64,000 nucleotides of DNA from PFJX01 sp044227325 (GCA_044227325.1 JBGAFI010000012.1:92373-156372), one strand, 5' to 3'. Positions 9,582 to 19,521 are shown, counted from the stretch's first letter. A program made the numbers and translations. The notes: generated from the letters alone by a model not told the origin.

Positions 9582-10580
9582 TTACTTGGCGTTGGTGAAT
9601 GACGCGTCCAGGTAGCTGTCCAGGTCCTGGGGCTTCTTGTAGACGTCGTTGGCCACGTTGAACTCGTCGGCGATCTTGGAGGAGCCGTACAGGGTCTTGA
9701 AGCCCTCGCCCTTCACGTAGATCTTCCTGGCGTCGGCCAGGCTCAGCAGCTTGGTGCCTTTGAGCAGCGGCAGATAGGTCTCGGGAGACACGCCCACGCG
9801 GGCGGCCATGATCTTCACGGCGTCCGGCTGGGTCTTGGGGTCGTTGATGTACTTCACCACCTTGTCCCACACCTTCACCACCTTGATCCATTCGGCCTTG
9901 CGCTGTTTCGCGCTGGCGGGATTCACGGCCAGCACGTCGTAGATCAGGCCGGGTTCGTCGGCGGAGGTGTAGATGGGCCGGGCACCGGGCACGGACTTCA
10001 TGGCCTGGCCGGAGATGGGCTGCCAGGCGCCGACGGCGGCGACGTCGCCGGAGGCCAGCATCTGGGGCATCTCGTTGGTCTTGGCGTTGACCAGGGTGAC
10101 GTCGGATTCCTTCATGCCCGCCTTCTTCAGGCCGTTGAGCAGCAACAGGTGCTCGACGAAGCCCATCTCCACCGCCACCTTCTTGCCTTTCAGGGCCTTG
10201 ACGGAACGCACGCCGGGCTTGCCGATGATCATATCGTTGCCGTTGGAATAGTCGGTGAGCATGACCATCACGCTCTTGCCGCCCGCCGCGCCGGTGACCA
10301 GGGCATCGCCGTTGGTCATGGTGACCGCGTCGATCTTGCCGGCGGAGAAGGCGTCCATGGAGGCCGAGTAGTCGAACCACTCGAAGCTGACAGGCACGCC
10401 CGCCTCCTTGAACCAGCCCTTGTCGATGGCCACCTGCCAGGCCACCCAGCCCGGCCAGTCGCTGTAGCCGATTTTCAGGGGCGCGGCCGCCTGGGCGGAA
10501 ACCGCGAGGGCGGCGGCGACGGGAAACGCCAGACGGGTGAGCCAATGCTTGAACGAGGAACCGAAACGCTTGCGAACCAT
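9582..10580 (-). CDS. ABC transporter periplasmic substrate-binding protein
   Basis: 332 residues, NrtA/SsuA/ThiY-like solute-binding protein. The Tat-free signal peptide ends near AVSAQAAAP; the mature start LKIGYSDWPGWVAWQVA is typical of this class. The start at 10580 is supported by AAGGAG six bases upstream. It is the first gene of the operon, downstream of the sigma-54 type promoter. Substrate is unknown; the operon content suggests guanidine, urea or a related small amide/amidine (inference). Confidence 0.92.
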   Translation of the reverse strand: MVRKRFGSSFKHWLTRLAFPVAAALAVSAQAAAPLKIGYSDWPGWVAWQVAIDKGWFKEAGVPVSFEWFDYSASMDAFSAGKIDAVTMTNGDALVTGAAGGKSVMVMLTDYSNGNDMIIGKPGVRSVKALKGKKVAVEMGFVEHLLLLNGLKKAGMKESDVTLVNAKTNEMPQMLASGDVAAVGAWQPISGQAMKSVPGARPIYTSADEPGLIYDVLAVNPASAKQRKAEWIKVVKVWDKVVKYINDPKTQPDAVKIMAARVGVSPETYLPLLKGTKLLSLADARKIYVKGEGFKTLYGSSKIADEFNVANDVYKKPQDLDSYLDASFTNAK

Positions 10581-10615
10581 GGTGTACTCCTTTGCGCGGT
10601 GGATATTACCGGAAT

Positions 10616-10632
10616 GAATATTCGTAATATTC
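10616..10632. promoter_or_regulatory. AT-rich palindrome, candidate operator
   Basis: GAATATT-CGT-AATATTC is a perfect 7-bp inverted repeat, with a partly matching GGATATTACC beside it. It sits at the predicted start of transcription of the operon, where a bound repressor would block initiation. Short AT-rich inverted repeats are typical targets of ribbon-helix-helix proteins such as the operon's NikR-like regulator. Assignment is inference. Confidence 0.5.
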
Positions 10633-10643
10633 CGCCAAGGAAA

Positions 10644-10659
10644 AGCACTAAGCGTGCCA
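10644..10659 (-). promoter_or_regulatory. Sigma-54 type -24/-12 promoter of the nitrogen operon
   Basis: On the minus strand TGGCACG-CTTA-GTGCT matches the sigma-54 consensus TGGCACG-N4-TTGCW at all but one position, with the invariant GG and GC at correct spacing. The expected start is about 50 bases before the binding-protein ATG. A GTGC-N5-GCAC palindrome at 10759-10771 is a possible activator site but is not a canonical NtrC box. Confidence 0.7.
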
Positions 10660-10793
10660 CACCAAACGAATCACGTTATCACCATGTTTTTATTGGAATG
10701 TTCCTCTTTTTCACGCAAGCGCGACGGGTCGGGACGAGGCCTCGAATGCCACTTTCCAGTGCGTGAAGCACCATCCTGTCGCCTGCATGGCGG

Positions 10794-10831
10794 ATTTCAA
10801 GGGCGCTTTTTTCCCGGACCGCCCTTGAAAT
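10794..10831. repeat. 12-bp inverted repeat overlapping the groES -35
   Basis: ATTTCAAGGGCG (10794-10805) and CGCCCTTGAAAT (10820-10831) are perfect inverted arms around a 14-base loop containing TTTTTT. The right arm contains the CTTGAAA of the groES promoter. The 366-base divergent gap 10581-10946 otherwise holds only the promoters, operator and CIRCE listed here. Confidence 0.6.
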
Positions 10832-10853
10832 AGCCTCCCCTCGTCCCTACCAT
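10824..10853 (+). promoter_or_regulatory. groESL promoter
   Basis: CTTGAAA (10824-10830) fits both the sigma-32 -35 and a sigma-70 TTGAAA. TACCAT (10848-10853), 17 bases further, can act as -10. The CIRCE operator begins immediately after, as expected for a dual heat-shock control region. Confidence 0.6.
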
Positions 10854-10879
10854 TAGCACTCGCTGGAGACGAGTGCTAA
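10853..10879. promoter_or_regulatory. CIRCE operator (HrcA site)
   Basis: TTAGCACTC-N9-GAGTGCTAA is a perfect match to the CIRCE consensus, located between the groES promoter and start codon. HrcA binding here represses groESL; hrcA itself is not in the window. Confidence 0.97.
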
Positions 10880-10946
10880 TCATGGGATTGGAAAACCGTC
10901 TCCCAACGACCCCGTTTCACCACGAATTCCCGTTAGGAGGAAAGCA

Positions 10947-11237
10947 ATGAAAATTCGTCCGTTACATGATCGCGTCATCGTCAAGCGCATGGAAGAAGAG
11001 CGCAAAACCGCTTCCGGCATCGTCATCCCCGACTCCGCCGCCGAAAAACCCGACCAGGGCGAAATCATCGCCGTGGGCGGCGGCAAGCGTGACGACAACG
11101 GCAAGCTGATCGCCCTGGACGTCAAGGTCGGCGACCGTGTGCTGTTCGGCAAGTACGCTGGCCAGACCGTCAAGGTCGAAGGCGAAGAACTCCTCGTGAT
11201 GCGCGAGGAAGACATCATGGGCGTCGTCGAAAAGTAA
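10947..11237 (+). CDS. groES: Co-chaperonin GroES
   Basis: 96 residues, the usual GroES length. The start MKIRPLHDRVIVKR and the GKYAGQ and EEDIMGV stretches near the C-terminus are diagnostic. It forms the heptameric lid on GroEL. Ribosome site AGGAGG precedes the ATG. It is first in the groESL operon under CIRCE and a CTTGAAA promoter. Confidence 0.98.
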   Translation: MKIRPLHDRVIVKRMEEERKTASGIVIPDSAAEKPDQGEIIAVGGGKRDDNGKLIALDVKVGDRVLFGKYAGQTVKVEGEELLVMREEDIMGVVEK

Positions 11238-11364
11238 TTTTCCCGCAGGAAAAATTCTTTCAGTGCGGGCCCATATCCGCTCCCGTATCCGCACGGCGGA
11301 TGTGACTCCGGAACTGAAGGCAATTCCTCCCACGACCCCGACAACTGATTCAGGAGATTAAACA

Positions 11365-13020
<1,656 letters not shown>

Positions 13021-13065
13021 TCCATCCCGGCCTGCCCGGGGTTCGCGCCCCGGCCCGCGCAGAAC

Positions 13066-13090
13066 AAACCCCGCTTCGGCGGGGTTTTTC
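13066..13090 (+). terminator. Rho-independent terminator after groL
   Basis: AACCCCGC-TTCG-GCGGGGTT hairpin with a stable tetraloop, followed by a run of T. Confidence 0.92.
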
Positions 13091-13174
13091 TTTGCCCCAT
13101 CCGCATGCCGGCCGTCACCCGGTTTGCGCCGCGCGCCGACCCGAAGTACCAGCACTGATTTCAGGGGGTACCGT

Positions 13175-13180
13175 TATAAT
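13175..13180 (+). promoter_or_regulatory. -10 element of a likely argS promoter
   Basis: A perfect TATAAT, 24 bases before the argS start codon and just after the groL terminator. No convincing -35 is seen at 17 bases, so the promoter may be short-leader or activator-assisted. Confidence 0.45.
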
Positions 13181-13204
13181 CCCCGTGAATACGAGGTTCA
13201 CGCC

Positions 13205-14941
13205 ATGACCAGTCCTTTCTCCCCCAAAGACCATCTCACCGACCTGTTCCGCCAAGCCATCGCCCAGTTTCCCCAGGCGCTGGACATTCCCCTTGAACTG
13301 GAGCGCCCCAAGCAGAGCAGCCACGGCGACTACGCCTGCAACGCGGCCATGCAACTGGCCAAGACCCTGAAGCGCAATCCGCGGGAAGTGGCCCAGTCCA
13401 TCCTGGCGTCCCTGCCCGCTTCCGAATGGGTCGAGAAGTGCGAGATCGCCGGTCCCGGCTTCATCAACGTTTTCCTGAAGCCCGCCGCCTGGCAGCGCAT
13501 CGCCCGGGATGTGCTCGCCGTGGGCGCGGACTATGGGCGCGGCCGCTTGGGACGCGGCGAAAAGGTGCAGATCGAATTCGTGTCCGCCAACCCCACCGGC
13601 CCCCTGCATGTGGGCCATGGCCGCGGCGCCGCCTTCGGCGCGAGCCTGGCCAACGTGCTGAGCCACGCCGGCTACGAGGTCTACCGGGAGTATTACGTCA
13701 ACGACGCCGGCCGGCAGATGGACATCCTCGCCCTCTCCACCTGGCTGCGTTATCTGGCCCTGTGCGAAGAATTCGTGGCATTTCCCGGCAACGCCTACCA
13801 GGGCGGCTACGTGGGCGCCATGGCGGACAGCATCTATGCCCTGCACGGCGACCGCTACAAGCGCGCCGCCACCGAGGTCACCGCCGGCGCGCCGGATGCG
13901 GCCGCCGACCCGGAAGGCCATCTCGACGCGCTCATCGCCAACGCGAAACGCCTGCTCGGCGCCGACTACGCCTATGTCCACGGCCACGCGCTGGAGGAAC
14001 AACTGGGCGACGGCCGCAACGACCTGACCGAGTTCGGCGTGAGCTTCGACAAGTGGTTCTCCGAGAAAACGCTGCACGAGTCCGGCCTCATCGACCGGGC
14101 CGTCGCGCAACTCAGGGAGCATGGCCACCTGTACGAACAGGACGGCGCCCTCTGGTTCCGCTCCACCACCTTCGGCGACGAGAAGGATCGGGTGGTCAAG
14201 CGCGACAACGGCATCTACACCTACTTCGCCGCCGACATCGCCTACCATTTGAACAAGTTCGAACGGGGCTTCCAACGCGTCATCGATGTCTGGGGCGCCG
14301 ATCACCACGGCTACATCCCCCGTGTGAAGGGCGCGCTGGCCGCCGCCGGCGTCGATCCGGAGCGCCTCACCGTGGCCCTGGTCCAGTTCGCCGTGCTCTA
14401 CCGCAACGGCCAGAAGGCCTCCATGTCCACCCGGTCGGGCGAGTACGTTACCCTGCGCGACCTGCGCGCCGAGGTGGGCAACGACGCGGCTCGCTTCTTC
14501 TATGTGCTGCGCAAGTCCGACCAGCATCTGGATTTCGACCTGGATCTGGCCAAGTCCCAGAGCAACGACAACCCGGTCTACTACATCCAGTACGCCCACG
14601 CCCGCGTGTGCAGCGTGCTCAACACCTGGGGCGGCGCGGAATCCGACCTGCCGGAAGCCGACGGACGGCACTTGGTCCATCCCCAGGAACTGGCCCTGCT
14701 GCGGCGCATCGCCGAATTCCCGGAGACCGTCGCCAACGCGGCGCGCGATCTGGCGCCCCATCTGGTCGCCTACTACCTCAAGGATCTGGCCGCCGATTTG
14801 CACGGGCTCTACGTCGCCTGCCAGTTCCTGGTGGACGACGACGAACTGAAGCGGGCGCGCCTGTCCCTGATCGCCGCGACCCGCCAGGTCTTGCGCACTG
14901 GCCTCGCCCTGCTGGGCGTGTCCGCCCCGGAAAAGATGTAG
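13205..14941 (+). CDS. argS: Arginyl-tRNA synthetase
   Basis: 578 residues, class I aminoacyl-tRNA synthetase charging tRNA-Arg. HIGH-type motif PTGPLHVGHGRGAA near residue 130; the degenerate KMSKS equivalent GQKASMSTRSG is near 400; DALR-type C-terminal tRNA-binding domain ends LLGVSAPEKM. The start MTSPFSPKDHL is chosen because upstream in-frame codons cross the groL terminator. It heads a likely operon with the SPOR protein and dsbA. Confidence 0.98.
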   Translation: MTSPFSPKDHLTDLFRQAIAQFPQALDIPLELERPKQSSHGDYACNAAMQLAKTLKRNPREVAQSILASLPASEWVEKCEIAGPGFINVFLKPAAWQRIARDVLAVGADYGRGRLGRGEKVQIEFVSANPTGPLHVGHGRGAAFGASLANVLSHAGYEVYREYYVNDAGRQMDILALSTWLRYLALCEEFVAFPGNAYQGGYVGAMADSIYALHGDRYKRAATEVTAGAPDAAADPEGHLDALIANAKRLLGADYAYVHGHALEEQLGDGRNDLTEFGVSFDKWFSEKTLHESGLIDRAVAQLREHGHLYEQDGALWFRSTTFGDEKDRVVKRDNGIYTYFAADIAYHLNKFERGFQRVIDVWGADHHGYIPRVKGALAAAGVDPERLTVALVQFAVLYRNGQKASMSTRSGEYVTLRDLRAEVGNDAARFFYVLRKSDQHLDFDLDLAKSQSNDNPVYYIQYAHARVCSVLNTWGGAESDLPEADGRHLVHPQELALLRRIAEFPETVANAARDLAPHLVAYYLKDLAADLHGLYVACQFLVDDDELKRARLSLIAATRQVLRTGLALLGVSAPEKM

Positions 14942-14962
14942 TCCGAGACGAAAACGCGAGGC

Positions 14963-15616
14963 ATGGCACGCAGAGAATCCCGCGCTCCACGGCGCGATCC
15001 GGACACACCTGCCCGTAAAGGCAAGGGTGGCGGCATGTTCACCGGCCTGATCCTGGGCTTGGTGGTCGGTCTGGTCATCGCCGCGGGCCTGGCCTGGTAC
15101 TTCAACCTGGGTTCGAGCGGCTTCAAGCCGGTCGCGGGCACCCCGCCGGCGGAAAAACCCAAGGCCGAGGGCGGGAAGACAAAGCCGCCGGTGGAAACCA
15201 CCGTGACGGCCAACACGGAGAAACCTCCCGCCGCGTCCGGAGAAACCCGCGCCAAGAAGCCCGCGCCAGCCGCCGATACGCCCGCGCCGGCGACCAAGCC
15301 GCGGGTGGATTACACCTTCTACGGCATCCTGCCCGGCGAGAAACCCGCGAAACCCATCGAGCCGCCCAAGCCCAAGGAACTCTGGTGGCTCCAGGTCGTG
15401 GCCCTCAAGAACCCGGCCGACGCGGACAAGCTCAAGGCCCGCCTCAGCCTGCTCGGCCTCGATGTCTCCACCGAGAAAGTGGAGAGCGGCGGCCAGTACC
15501 TTTATCGCGTGCGCGTCGGACCTTACAAACGCGAGGACGACGCTTTCGGCGATCTGGACATCCTGGCCGCGAACAATTTCGAACCCCGGCTGCTCAAAGA
15601 CCCGGTCAAACCCTGA
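14963..15616 (+). CDS. FtsN-like SPOR-domain membrane protein
   Basis: 217 residues: a basic cytoplasmic N-terminus, one transmembrane helix (MFTGLILGLVVGLVIAAGLA, about 25-44), a Pro/Ala/Lys-rich periplasmic linker, and a C-terminal SPOR domain (LQVVALKNPADADKLKARL to VRVGPYKREDDA). SPOR domains bind denuded septal peptidoglycan, so a role in division like FtsN is likely. It lies between argS and dsbA, a common betaproteobacterial arrangement. Confidence 0.88.
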   Translation: MARRESRAPRRDPDTPARKGKGGGMFTGLILGLVVGLVIAAGLAWYFNLGSSGFKPVAGTPPAEKPKAEGGKTKPPVETTVTANTEKPPAASGETRAKKPAPAADTPAPATKPRVDYTFYGILPGEKPAKPIEPPKPKELWWLQVVALKNPADADKLKARLSLLGLDVSTEKVESGGQYLYRVRVGPYKREDDAFGDLDILAANNFEPRLLKDPVKP

Positions 15617-15630
15617 GCATAGGAGCAACA

Positions 15631-16269
15631 ATGAAACGTTTTCTCGCGACGCTGGCCCTGACCTCCGCCCTGGCGCTGGTCCAGCAACCCGCCCAAGCCA
15701 TCGAGACCGCCGGCGACTTCCTGGAACTCAGCAGCGCCCAGCCCACGGACGTGAAACGGGGACAAGTCGAGGTGGTGGAATTCTTCTGGTATCGCTGCCC
15801 GCATTGCTTCGAACTGGAGCCCGAATTCAACGCCTGGGCCAAGAAGCTGCCCAAGGATGTCGTGGTGAAACGGGTTCCGGGCATCCTGAACCCGGGCTGG
15901 GCCGCCATGGCGCGCGCCTTTTACGCGCTGGAAGCCCTCGGCTTGCGGGATAAACTGCACGAAGAAGTGTTCAACGCCATCCACGTCCAGGGCATGGACC
16001 TGGAGCAGCCCGAGCGCTTCTTCGACTGGGCCGCCACCAAGGGAGTGGACCGCAAGAAGCTCGCCGACGCCTACAACAGCTTCTCGGTCAACACCCAGGT
16101 CATGCGCGCCCAGCAGATGACCGGCGCCTACAAGATCAACGGCGTGCCCGCCTTCGCGGTCAACGGCAAATACGTCACCTCCGCCTACATGGCCGGCAGC
16201 GTCCCCGCCATGTTCAAGACCCTGGACGAGCTGATCGCCCAGGAGCGCATGAAAAACGGCAAGAGATAA
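15631..16269 (+). CDS. dsbA: Thiol:disulfide interchange protein DsbA
   Basis: 212 residues, periplasmic oxidase introducing disulfides. A signal peptide ends near QPAQA; the active site CPHC is at 56-59 in FFWYRCPHCFELEPEF; the cis-Pro loop GVPAFAVNGKYV is near 171-182. Start ATG at 15631 behind AGGAG. Last gene of the argS-SPOR-dsbA cluster; the tRNA gene used as an island attachment site begins seven bases after the stop. Confidence 0.95.
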   Translation: MKRFLATLALTSALALVQQPAQAIETAGDFLELSSAQPTDVKRGQVEVVEFFWYRCPHCFELEPEFNAWAKKLPKDVVVKRVPGILNPGWAAMARAFYALEALGLRDKLHEEVFNAIHVQGMDLEQPERFFDWAATKGVDRKKLADAYNSFSVNTQVMRAQQMTGAYKINGVPAFAVNGKYVTSAYMAGSVPAMFKTLDELIAQERMKNGKR

Positions 16270-16275
16270 GCTTCC

Positions 16276-16360
16276 GCCCGGGTGGTGAAATTGGTAGACA
16301 CAAGGGACTTAAAATCCCTCGGCTTCGGCCGTACCGGTTCGATTCCGGTCCCGGGCACCA
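16276..16360 (+). tRNA. tRNA-Leu (anticodon UAA)
   Basis: 85 nt with encoded CCA. Acceptor GCCCGGG pairs with CCCGGGC; the D-loop has AATTGGTAGAC; anticodon loop CTTAAAA gives UAA; a long variable arm is present and the T-loop is GGTTCGATTCC. Its last 20 bases serve as the integration site of the element to the right, and the gene remains intact. Confidence 0.97.
16341..16360. other. attL core (tRNA 3' end)
   Basis: GATTCCGGTCCCGGGCACCA, the T-arm to CCA end of tRNA-Leu, recurs with one G missing at 25691-25709. This marks the left boundary of the integrated element. Confidence 0.85.
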
Positions 16361-16464
16361 AATCGACTTCCAAGACGTTCCAATAATTTCCACATAAGTA
16401 CACTAAAACAAGTAATTACATGGATATTTCTTCCATGGACTTCCAATATCGTCTATTGCAATCC

Positions 16465-16523
16465 GGGGTAACAAGGGGGTAACTTAGGGGGTAGCTTCAC
16501 AGATACCCCCAAGAGTTACCCCC
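16465..16523. repeat. Left arm-type repeats (GGGGGTAAC) before integrase
   Basis: Three direct copies (GGGGTAACAA 16465-16474, GGGGGTAACTTA 16475-16486, GGGGGTAGCTTC 16487-16498) and two inverted ones (TACCCCC 16504-16510, GTTACCCCC 16515-16523) end directly at the integrase ATG. The same 12-bp unit occurs twice at the right end. Likely integrase/excisionase arm sites and perhaps an autoregulatory operator. Confidence 0.75.
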
Positions 16524-17729
16524 ATGTCCCTGACCGATACCGCCATCCGCAACGCCGGCCCCGGCGAGAAGCCTTACAAGCTGTCCGACTCGGGTGGACT
16601 CTTCCTTCTGGTGAATCCAAATGGCGCCAAGTGGTGGCGTCTGAAGTACCGCCATGCCGGCAAGGAAAAGCTTCTCTCCCTGGGGGTCTATCCAGCCACC
16701 AGCCTTGCCAGTGCCAGGAAGGCCAGGGACGAAGCCAAGCGCAAGCTGGGGGAAGGGGTGGACCCATCGGCGTCCCGTAAGGAGGAGGCCCGCGCCCGGC
16801 GCCAGGCGGCGGCCAACAGCTTCGAGGCCCTGGCCAGGGAGTGGTGGGAGCACAAGAAAGGCCAATGGACCCCAGACCACGCGAAACGGATTCTGGAAAC
16901 TCTCGAACGTGAAGCGTTCCCCACCCTGGGGCACCGTCCCGTTACCGAAGTCACCCCGCCCGAGGTCCTGGACGTGGTGCGGGCCGTGGAACGCCGGGGC
17001 ACCCTGGAACTGGCCGCCAGGCTCCAGCAACGCATCAAGTCGGTATTCCGCTACGCGGTCCAGACCGGGCGGGCCAGCACGAACCCCTCCGCCGAACTGG
17101 CCGGCGTCCTGGCCACCCGCAAGGTCCAGCACCGGGAAGCCCTGGGCCGGGAAGTCCTGCCCGACTTCCTGGCGAAACTGGAGACCTACCCCGGCGCCAT
17201 CCAGACGAAACACGCCTTGACGCTGCTCATGCTGACATTCGTTCGGCCCGGCGAGCTACGCGGCGCCAGATGGGAGGAATTCGACTTGGCGGCGAGGACG
17301 TGGCGGATCCCGGGGGAGCGCATGAAGATGAAGGAACCCCACCTGGTCCCCCTCTCCGGTCAGGCCCTGGCCATCCTCGATGCGCTGCGCCCATTGACCG
17401 GCCGTTTCGATCTGCTCTTCCCGGGCGCCAACGACCGGGAGCGCCCCATCAGCGAGAACACCCTGAACGACGCCATCCGCAAGCGGCTGGGCTTCTCCGC
17501 CACCGCCCACGGCTTCCGGTCCACCGCGTCCACCATCCTGAACGAGTCCGGCTTCCGGGCCGATGCCATCGAACGCCAGCTTGCCCACATCGAACGGAAC
17601 AAGGTTCGGGCCGCCTACCACCGGGCCGAGTACCTGGAAGAACGCACGAAGATGATGCAGTGGTGGGCGGATTACCTGGACGGATTGAAGAAGGGCGGCA
17701 AGGTGGTCCCCCTCTTCAAAGCCGCCTGA
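16524..17729 (+). CDS. int: P4-family tyrosine site-specific integrase
   Basis: 401 residues. N-terminal DUF4102 arm-binding domain (SDSGGLFLLVNPNGAKWWRL), a SAM-like core-binding domain (about 98-180), and the catalytic domain with Arg241 (FVRPGELRGARW), His329/Arg332 (HGFRST), His355 and Tyr365 (Tyr370 as alternative), ending MMQWWADYLDGL as in P4/CP4-57 integrases. It inserts and excises the element at the tRNA-Leu 3' end; the gene sits next to attL as usual. The start ATG abuts the arm-type repeats, so binding there could repress its own expression. Confidence 0.95.
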   Translation: MSLTDTAIRNAGPGEKPYKLSDSGGLFLLVNPNGAKWWRLKYRHAGKEKLLSLGVYPATSLASARKARDEAKRKLGEGVDPSASRKEEARARRQAAANSFEALAREWWEHKKGQWTPDHAKRILETLEREAFPTLGHRPVTEVTPPEVLDVVRAVERRGTLELAARLQQRIKSVFRYAVQTGRASTNPSAELAGVLATRKVQHREALGREVLPDFLAKLETYPGAIQTKHALTLLMLTFVRPGELRGARWEEFDLAARTWRIPGERMKMKEPHLVPLSGQALAILDALRPLTGRFDLLFPGANDRERPISENTLNDAIRKRLGFSATAHGFRSTASTILNESGFRADAIERQLAHIERNKVRAAYHRAEYLEERTKMMQWWADYLDGLKKGGKVVPLFKAA

Positions 17730-17780
17730 CAACCACTTTCAGGCACCACACTTTGCACACTTCACACACGCCCGAATGCT

Positions 17781-17935
17781 CTACCCCCTGCAAAACAGGT
17801 GGGACAACTGGGACAACTGGGACAAATGCCCCTGAAGCCAATAACGGCGCGGGTTTCGGCTGTCCCACCAAGTGGGACAAAGGGGGGGTTCACTGGGACA
17901 GACTGGGACAAATGCCGCTTTATTGTGCAAATCGG
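17781..17935 (+). repeat. 155-bp iteron-bearing inverted repeat, left copy
   Basis: Non-coding. It contains three 9-base-spaced TGGGACAAC/A units (from about 17809), then TGGGACAAA, TGGGACAGAC and TGGGACAAAT further right. The whole 155 bp recurs in reverse complement at 24640-24795 with about five substitutions and one indel. Together with its flanks it fills the 333-base gap between the integrase and the HIRAN-like gene. Confidence 0.9.
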
Positions 17936-18062
17936 CGGACTATTCTTGGACAACGAAGGGCCGGAGCGCACCAGACCCCACCCTTCTGTCGCGCAAGTAT
18001 CCCCGCCGTGCCGCCACCCGGCGCCGCGCTTCAACATACACAGACCACGAGGGAGGTTGAAC

Positions 18063-18517
18063 ATGAGCATGGGTTGGATGTTGTTTCTCGCACTGGTCGC
18101 CTATTTCGCTATAGGCGTTACTTCCGGCCCGGGAATGAGCCGCCGGGCGTTGAAATCGGGCGGCTGCCAGGCCCGGGATTGTTCGAGGCGCCCATCGTCG
18201 GAGAGTCCCATTACCAGGGCACGCTTGAACGGATTTGTGGCGGACGCACCCGCGACGGCGCGGAAAAGCATGTCGAGGCGACGCTGATCCTTGAGGACAC
18301 CAATCCCCATGACCCCATGGCCGTGCGCATTGATGTTCAGGACAAGACCGTGGGCTATCTATCGCGTGAGGACGCCCGCAGCTACCGGCAACGTCTCGAA
18401 GAAGCCGGCCACCCCAATCTAATCGGGGTCTGTGCCGCAGTGATACGCGGCGGCTGGGACCGGGGGCATGGCGACAAGGGCCATTTCGGCGTCTGGCTTG
18501 ATCTGCCTGTCGAATGA
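18063..18517 (+). pseudogene. HIRAN-like protein split over two frames (frameshifted or recoded)
   Basis: An ATG at 18063 with strong GGGAGG starts a membrane-anchor-like peptide (MSMGWMLFLALVAYFAIGV). The conserved part lies in the -1 frame and runs to 18517: GLFEAPIVGESHYQ, LEDTNPHDPMAVRIDV, VGYLSREDARSY, a HIRAN-like DNA-damage-associated domain. The slip-type heptamer C-CCG-GGA at 18128-18134 is in the correct phase to join the frames. Either an indel has broken the gene or a -1 frameshift makes a membrane-linked HIRAN protein. Function unknown. Confidence 0.6.
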
Positions 18518-18643
18518 GCCCCGACGAAACGGACCGCAGCATCGAAGGAATGAGATAGCCGGAAACGGCGAAGAGAGCGGGGCGCGAGAGTGCTGGAACA
18601 CTCGGGCGCCCCTGACCACAACCCACCTGCAAAGAGGTGAAGC

Positions 18644-19117
18644 ATGGCTACTGTGCATTATCCCATCGAGACCACGAGGCGCGGCGACAAGACCATTCTC
18701 CGGGCCTTGTCCATCCTGGAACGAAGGCTGGGCCAACCCGGGCAGGCCCTAAACAGCCCGAGCGCCGTCCGGGACTTCCTGAGGTTGATGATCGGCGACT
18801 TGCCCCATGAGGTTTTCGTCTGCCTATTCCTGGACGCGCAAAACCGCGTGCTGGCGACAGAAAACCTGTTTCGAGGCACCCTCACACAAACTTCAGTCTA
18901 TCCGCGAGAAGTCGTAAAGCGGGCACTGGCACACAATGCCGCCGGGGTCATTCTGGCCCATAACCATCCTTCCGGTGCTGCTGAACCCAGCCAGGCGGAC
19001 AGGTGGCTGACCGACCAGCTCAAGGCCGCCCTGGCCATGGTGGACGTGCGGGTGCTGGATCACTTCGTCGTCGCCGGGAGAAACACAGCCAGTTTCGCGG
19101 AACGTGGGTGGCTGTAG
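18644..19117 (+). CDS. radC: Short RadC-family JAB/MPN protein
   Basis: 157 residues, lacking the N-terminal helix-hairpin-helix half of chromosomal RadC. The JAMM metal motif HNHPSGAAEPSQAD (His106, His108, Asp119) is intact, so it is probably a zinc metalloprotease- or isopeptidase-like protein. Short RadC proteins are common on islands and phage satellites, but their role is not established. Confidence 0.9.
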   Translation: MATVHYPIETTRRGDKTILRALSILERRLGQPGQALNSPSAVRDFLRLMIGDLPHEVFVCLFLDAQNRVLATENLFRGTLTQTSVYPREVVKRALAHNAAGVILAHNHPSGAAEPSQADRWLTDQLKAALAMVDVRVLDHFVVAGRNTASFAERGWL

Positions 19118-19197
19118 TGGCGATCTCCCGCAGAAGGGTTGCAAACGTCCATCGCCATCCATTGCCGTCCCCTGTCGTAGCGTATAAGCTACACATC

Positions 19198-19521
19198 ATG
19201 CACGAGATTCAGGACTATCTGACCCCTGATGGACGGGACCCGTTCATGGATTGGCTGGCGGCCCTGGCGGATCGGATGGTCAAGGCCAGAATCGCCGCCC
19301 GCGTGCAACGCCTGGCCGCCGGCAACTTCGGCGATTGCAAGCCCCTGGCCGGTGGTGTGTGGGAGCTGCGCATCGACCACGGCCCCGGCTACCGGGTCTA
19401 TTACGCCCTCGCCGGGGAACGCCTGATCCTGCTGCTGGTGGGTGGCGACAAGCGCCGGCAACAGGCCGACATCGAAACCGCCCTGGGCTACTGGAAGGAC
19501 TGGAAACGGAGAAACCCATGA
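19198..19521 (+). CDS. RelE/ParE-superfamily toxin (HI1419-type)
   Basis: 107 residues. WELRIDHGPGYRVYYALAGE followed by LILLLVGGDKRRQQADIETA is the hallmark of the 'addiction module killer protein' family, ribosome-dependent mRNA interferase-like toxins. Starts at 19198; its stop overlaps the antitoxin start (ATGA). Toxin-first order is normal for this family. It probably stabilises the island. Confidence 0.9.
   Translation: MHEIQDYLTPDGRDPFMDWLAALADRMVKARIAARVQRLAAGNFGDCKPLAGGVWELRIDHGPGYRVYYALAGERLILLLVGGDKRRQQADIETALGYWKDWKRRNP

Noticed and set aside
10756..10773. NtrC binding site
   Set aside because: GTGC-N5-GCAC is a palindrome, but the canonical NtrC order is GCAC...GTGC; kept only as a possible activator site.
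10581..10850. Guanidine-I (ykkC) riboswitch in front of the nitrogen operon
   Set aside because: The conserved ykkC core motifs are not visible in the leader; the short leader after the sigma-54 promoter is also too small.
13115..15631. 838-aa minus-strand reading frame across argS and the SPOR gene
   Set aside because: Antisense shadow of high-G+C coding DNA; low-complexity His/Gly/Val/Gln-rich composition and no family signature.
17790..17935. CRISPR-like array
   Set aside because: The repeat unit is only 7-9 bases with no regular spacers and no cas genes; it fits iterons.
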